DNA from: Planctomycetales bacterium
GTDB taxonomy: Bacteria > Planctomycetota > Planctomycetia > Planctomycetales > Planctomycetaceae
Direction of reading: 5' to 3'
Assembly (NCBI GenBank): GCA_020050375.1
Contig: JAGVKR010000108.1
Coordinates: 1-7,688, forward strand
DNA: 7,688 nucleotides
In this document: positions 5,812 to 7,688 of the stretch, piece by piece
Numbering within the stretch: the first letter of the stretch is position 1
How the letters are laid out: every line of letters starts with the position of its first letter
Position numbers and translations under genes: made by a program
Notes under the pieces: model-generated
What the model saw: the letters and a program-made list of their open reading frames with translations, nothing else
Database searches by the model: none
Told to the model about the DNA's origin: nothing

Positions 5812-7155
5812 CTTTCCGTCGACGGGCCATTCTTCGGAGTCGGTCCGCGCCGTTTTGAGGTAGTTCTCGATTTCGCGGATGACGGAGAAGTTGGCCGCCG
5901 CGACGTCTTTTGTTTCAGAAGGATCAGCCTTGAGATCGTACAGTTCCAGCGGGTTGCCTCGACCGAGCCGAACGGCCTTCCAGTTTCGCCAGCGGACCGC
6001 CTGGTCGAATCGGCCGCCGGTCTGTTCCCAATAGAGGAACCGGTCGGCGAGGTTTTGTTCTTTTCCGAGCAATGTCGGCAGGACGCTGATGCCGTCGAGG
6101 TGTTCCGGAGCTTTCGCGCCCGCCAACTCGGCAAATGTCGGCAGGATATCAGCGAAGTACCACGGAGCGTCGGAGACTTTTCCCACGGGGACGTGGGCCG
6201 GCCAGCGGGCGATCATCGGGACGCGCAGGCCTCCTTCGTACGCCTGGCCTTTCTTGCCGCGCAAAGCTCCGTTCGTGTGAAACGTTTCGCCGAACGGGGC
6301 CGGCCCGCCGTTGTCGCTGCAAAAGAAGACGATTGTGTTATCAAGCAGCTTCAGCTCGTCAACGAGGGTCAGAATCCGTCCGACGTCGTCGTCCATCCGC
6401 GTGACCATCGCCGCGTACTCGCGGGCCCCCTTCGGCCAGTCATGGTCGGCATAAATCCCCAGATCAGGGACTTCCCACGCCCCGTGCGGAATCGTGAACG
6501 GGACGTACAGGAAGAACGGCCGGTCGCGGTGCGCCCGGATGAAATGGAGCGCGAAGCCGGTGAACAGATCGTGGGAGTACTGCTGTCGCTTGCCATCGCT
6601 GTTTCCCGGCAGGTCGAAGGGCTCTTTGTTGAGCCAGAGCGCCTTCGGGAAATACGAATGCGCGGTGTTCTGATTGAGATACCCGAACCATTGGTCGAAG
6701 CCCTGCAGGTTGGGGATGCCGTTCGTCTGCGCTTCCCCCAGCCCCCATTTTCCGGTGATGCCGGTCGCGTAGCCGGCCTGTTTGAGGACTTCGGCGACGG
6801 TGAGGTCTTCGTTGCGGAGGGGAACGCGTCCCTTTTCGCCGCTTTCGCCGATGACCCCGCCGAATTTCGACATATTCCCCCGGACGCGCGTGTGCCCGGT
6901 GTGGAGCCCCGTCATCAGGACACTGCGCGAAGGCGCGCACACGGAAGCGCCGGCATAGACCTGGGTGAACCGCGTTCCCTCGGTCGCCAGCCGATCGATG
7001 TGGGGAGTTTTGATCAACTGCTGGCCGTAGCAGCCCAGGTCGTGCGGACCGAGGTCGTCGGCCATGATGTATATGATGTTGGGCGGGGCGGAGGCCGGCG
7101 CCAGCGCCGGGACGAGAGCGACGAGACTCGCCGCAACGATCGATAAGCGAAACAT
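5788..7155 (-). CDS. Secreted type I (formylglycine-dependent) sulfatase
   Basis: The product has 455 residues from the ATG at 7155. The frame stays open further upstream to 7671, but that stretch crosses a palindromic repeat and the neighbouring transporter gene. A GGGAGA ribosome-binding site and a Sec signal peptide (MFRLSIVAASLVALVPALAP, likely cleavage after ASA at 23) fix the start. Family motifs are PNIIYIMADDLG (25-36, metal ligands Asp33/Asp34), CAPSR (73-77) with Cys73 as the residue matured to formylglycine, TGKWGLG (134-140), PHGAWEVP (223-230), FFCSDNGG (277-284, metal ligands Asp281/Asn282) and GKKGQAYEGGLRVP (300-313). The C-terminal LYDLKADPSETKDVA (405-419) is standard. It should hydrolyse sulfate esters outside the cytoplasm, probably on sulfated polysaccharides or smaller sulfated sugars; the substrate is not readable. 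Position 138 is Gly where many sulfatases have His (GKWHLG), a known variant in this family. It needs a formylglycine-generating enzyme, not present here. Confidence 0.95.
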   Translation of the reverse strand: MFRLSIVAASLVALVPALAPASAPPNIIYIMADDLGPHDLGCYGQQLIKTPHIDRLATEGTRFTQVYAGASVCAPSRSVLMTGLHTGHTRVRGNMSKFGGVIGESGEKGRVPLRNEDLTVAEVLKQAGYATGITGKWGLGEAQTNGIPNLQGFDQWFGYLNQNTAHSYFPKALWLNKEPFDLPGNSDGKRQQYSHDLFTGFALHFIRAHRDRPFFLYVPFTIPHGAWEVPDLGIYADHDWPKGAREYAAMVTRMDDDVGRILTLVDELKLLDNTIVFFCSDNGGPAPFGETFHTNGALRGKKGQAYEGGLRVPMIARWPAHVPVGKVSDAPWYFADILPTFAELAGAKAPEHLDGISVLPTLLGKEQNLADRFLYWEQTGGRFDQAVRWRNWKAVRLGRGNPLELYDLKADPSETKDVAAANFSVIREIENYLKTARTDSEEWPVDGKLVSGGTK

Positions 7156-7160
7156 GGAGT

Positions 7161-7166
7161 TCTCCC
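7161..7166 (-). promoter_or_regulatory. Ribosome-binding site of the sulfatase gene
   Basis: GGGAGA on the minus strand lies about 5 nt before the ATG at 7155. This decides the start against the much longer upstream-open frame. Confidence 0.65.
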
Positions 7167-7204
7167 TTGTTGAAGTGGTCGCCAAGGGCGCCTGCCGACA
7201 ATCA

Positions 7205-7273
7205 TAACCCGAAGCGCTAGCGAGGGAGTGCGTGACAATGACGCTCGCACCTCCTCGCTTACGCATCGGGTAA
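7205..7273. repeat. Long imperfect palindrome between transporter and sulfatase (dispersed repeat type)
   Basis: Two 28-bp arms (7205-7232 and 7246-7273) match as inverted repeats at 22 of 28 positions around a 13-nt centre. Key shared parts are ACCCGA near the outer ends, AGCGAGG in the middle and GTGCG near the loop. The ends resemble an intergenic palindrome, starting with TAACCCGA, that I remember as frequent in planctomycete genomes, though this is from memory. It lies 53 bp downstream of the transporter stop and 50 bp upstream of the sulfatase start, so it may end one transcript or shape the leader of the other. Confidence 0.65.
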
Positions 7274-7325
7274 ATATCGTGGGCGCGGTTCTGGATCGTG
7301 AAGAGCATCACGGCGGAAACCCCCA

Positions 7326-7688
7326 TCAGCGAATCCACGGGACGAGCAGTCGCACTATCGTGATCACCACAATCACTCCCGCCACATCGAGCAGCGCGCC
7401 GTAACGGATCATCCGTGACAGCGGAATATATCCGCTGCCGTAGACGATGGCGTTGCATGGTGTCGACACCGGCAGCATGAAGCCGAGGCTCGAACCCATT
7501 GTCGCCCCGAGCGCCGGAGCGAGTGGATCGACTCCTGCCGCCTGGGCGAGGGCGATCACCACCGGGACCACGATGTTGGCCGAAGCAGTGTTCGACGTCG
7601 CTTCCGATACGAGCGTGGCGACAATGGTCGACGCGACGAGCAGGCCGAAATCCCCCGACAGAGGTAGCCACTCGGTCATCGCGCTGCC
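7326..7688 (-). CDS. DASS/SLC13-type sodium:anion symporter, C-terminal part (cut by right edge)
   Basis: The frame enters from the right edge and ends at 7326, giving 120 residues of a strongly hydrophobic membrane protein. Proteins of this family are usually 450-600 residues, so about three quarters are missing. The fragment has EATSNTASANIVVPVV (29-44), the second SNT motif that helps form the sodium and substrate site. It also has FMLPVSTPCNAIVYGSG (70-86), the re-entrant tip typical of the second half, and MIRYGALLDVAGVIVVITIVRLLVP (93-117), the last membrane helix. Family members carry dicarboxylates, citrate or sulfate with sodium ions across the cytoplasmic membrane; the substrate cannot be chosen from this part. 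It is followed by a palindromic repeat and then the sulfatase on the same strand. Confidence 0.9.
   Translation of the reverse strand, partial: GSAMTEWLPLSGDFGLLVASTIVATLVSEATSNTASANIVVPVVIALAQAAGVDPLAPALGATMGSSLGFMLPVSTPCNAIVYGSGYIPLSRMIRYGALLDVAGVIVVITIVRLLVPWIR

Noticed and set aside
5707..7146. A 479-codon open frame on the plus strand
   Set aside because: It lies almost wholly antisense to the sulfatase, whose motifs are unmistakable. The translation has no family character and is an effect of GC-rich codon use.
7156..7671. N-terminal extension of the sulfatase frame to 7671
   Set aside because: It would put the signal peptide in the middle of the protein and overlap the transporter gene and the palindrome. 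A good ribosome-binding site precedes 7155.

Overview
The window looks like an ordinary, GC-rich stretch of a Planctomycetota chromosome. The evidence is the mix of products: an exported FGly-type sulfatase, a Tat-exported xylose-isomerase-like TIM-barrel protein, an M24 peptidase whose N-terminal domain resembles planctomycete proteins I know, and a secreted CAP-like protein. Dispersed palindromic repeats between genes and mostly single-gene spacing fit too. The phylum is inferred from protein character, not from a marker gene.

Layout from left to right. Bases 1-371 (minus) hold the N-terminal part of an M24-family Xaa-Pro peptidase that runs off the left edge. It diverges from an alpha/beta-hydrolase (lipase/esterase-like, 543-1634, plus) across a spacer with recognisable promoter elements on both strands. 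That hydrolase converges on a secreted 326-residue protein with a thioredoxin-like N-terminal region and a CAP/SCP-like C-terminal region (1832-2812, minus). The convergent spacer carries a perfect 14-bp palindrome and a very GC-rich hairpin. All remaining genes are on the minus strand: a two-domain XdhC-family protein (3081-4220), a Tat-signal sugar phosphate isomerase/epimerase-like protein (4503-5444), a secreted sulfatase (5788-7155), and the C-terminal part of a DASS/SLC13-type sodium:anion symporter cut by the right edge (7326-7688).

The minus-strand genes are separated by spacers of roughly 170-340 bp containing inverted repeats and candidate promoters, so they are probably mostly separate transcription units. 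The clearest non-coding structures are two long imperfect palindromes (4420-4493 and 7205-7273) that look like dispersed repeats. The sulfatase, the exported isomerase-like protein and the anion transporter could be related in desulfating and using sulfated carbohydrates, but only proximity supports this. XdhC stands without a visible molybdenum hydroxylase.

I found no tRNA, rRNA, CRISPR array, transposase or phage gene, and no convincing novel multi-gene system. The points most worth a second look are the palindromic elements and the divergent CAP-like protein.
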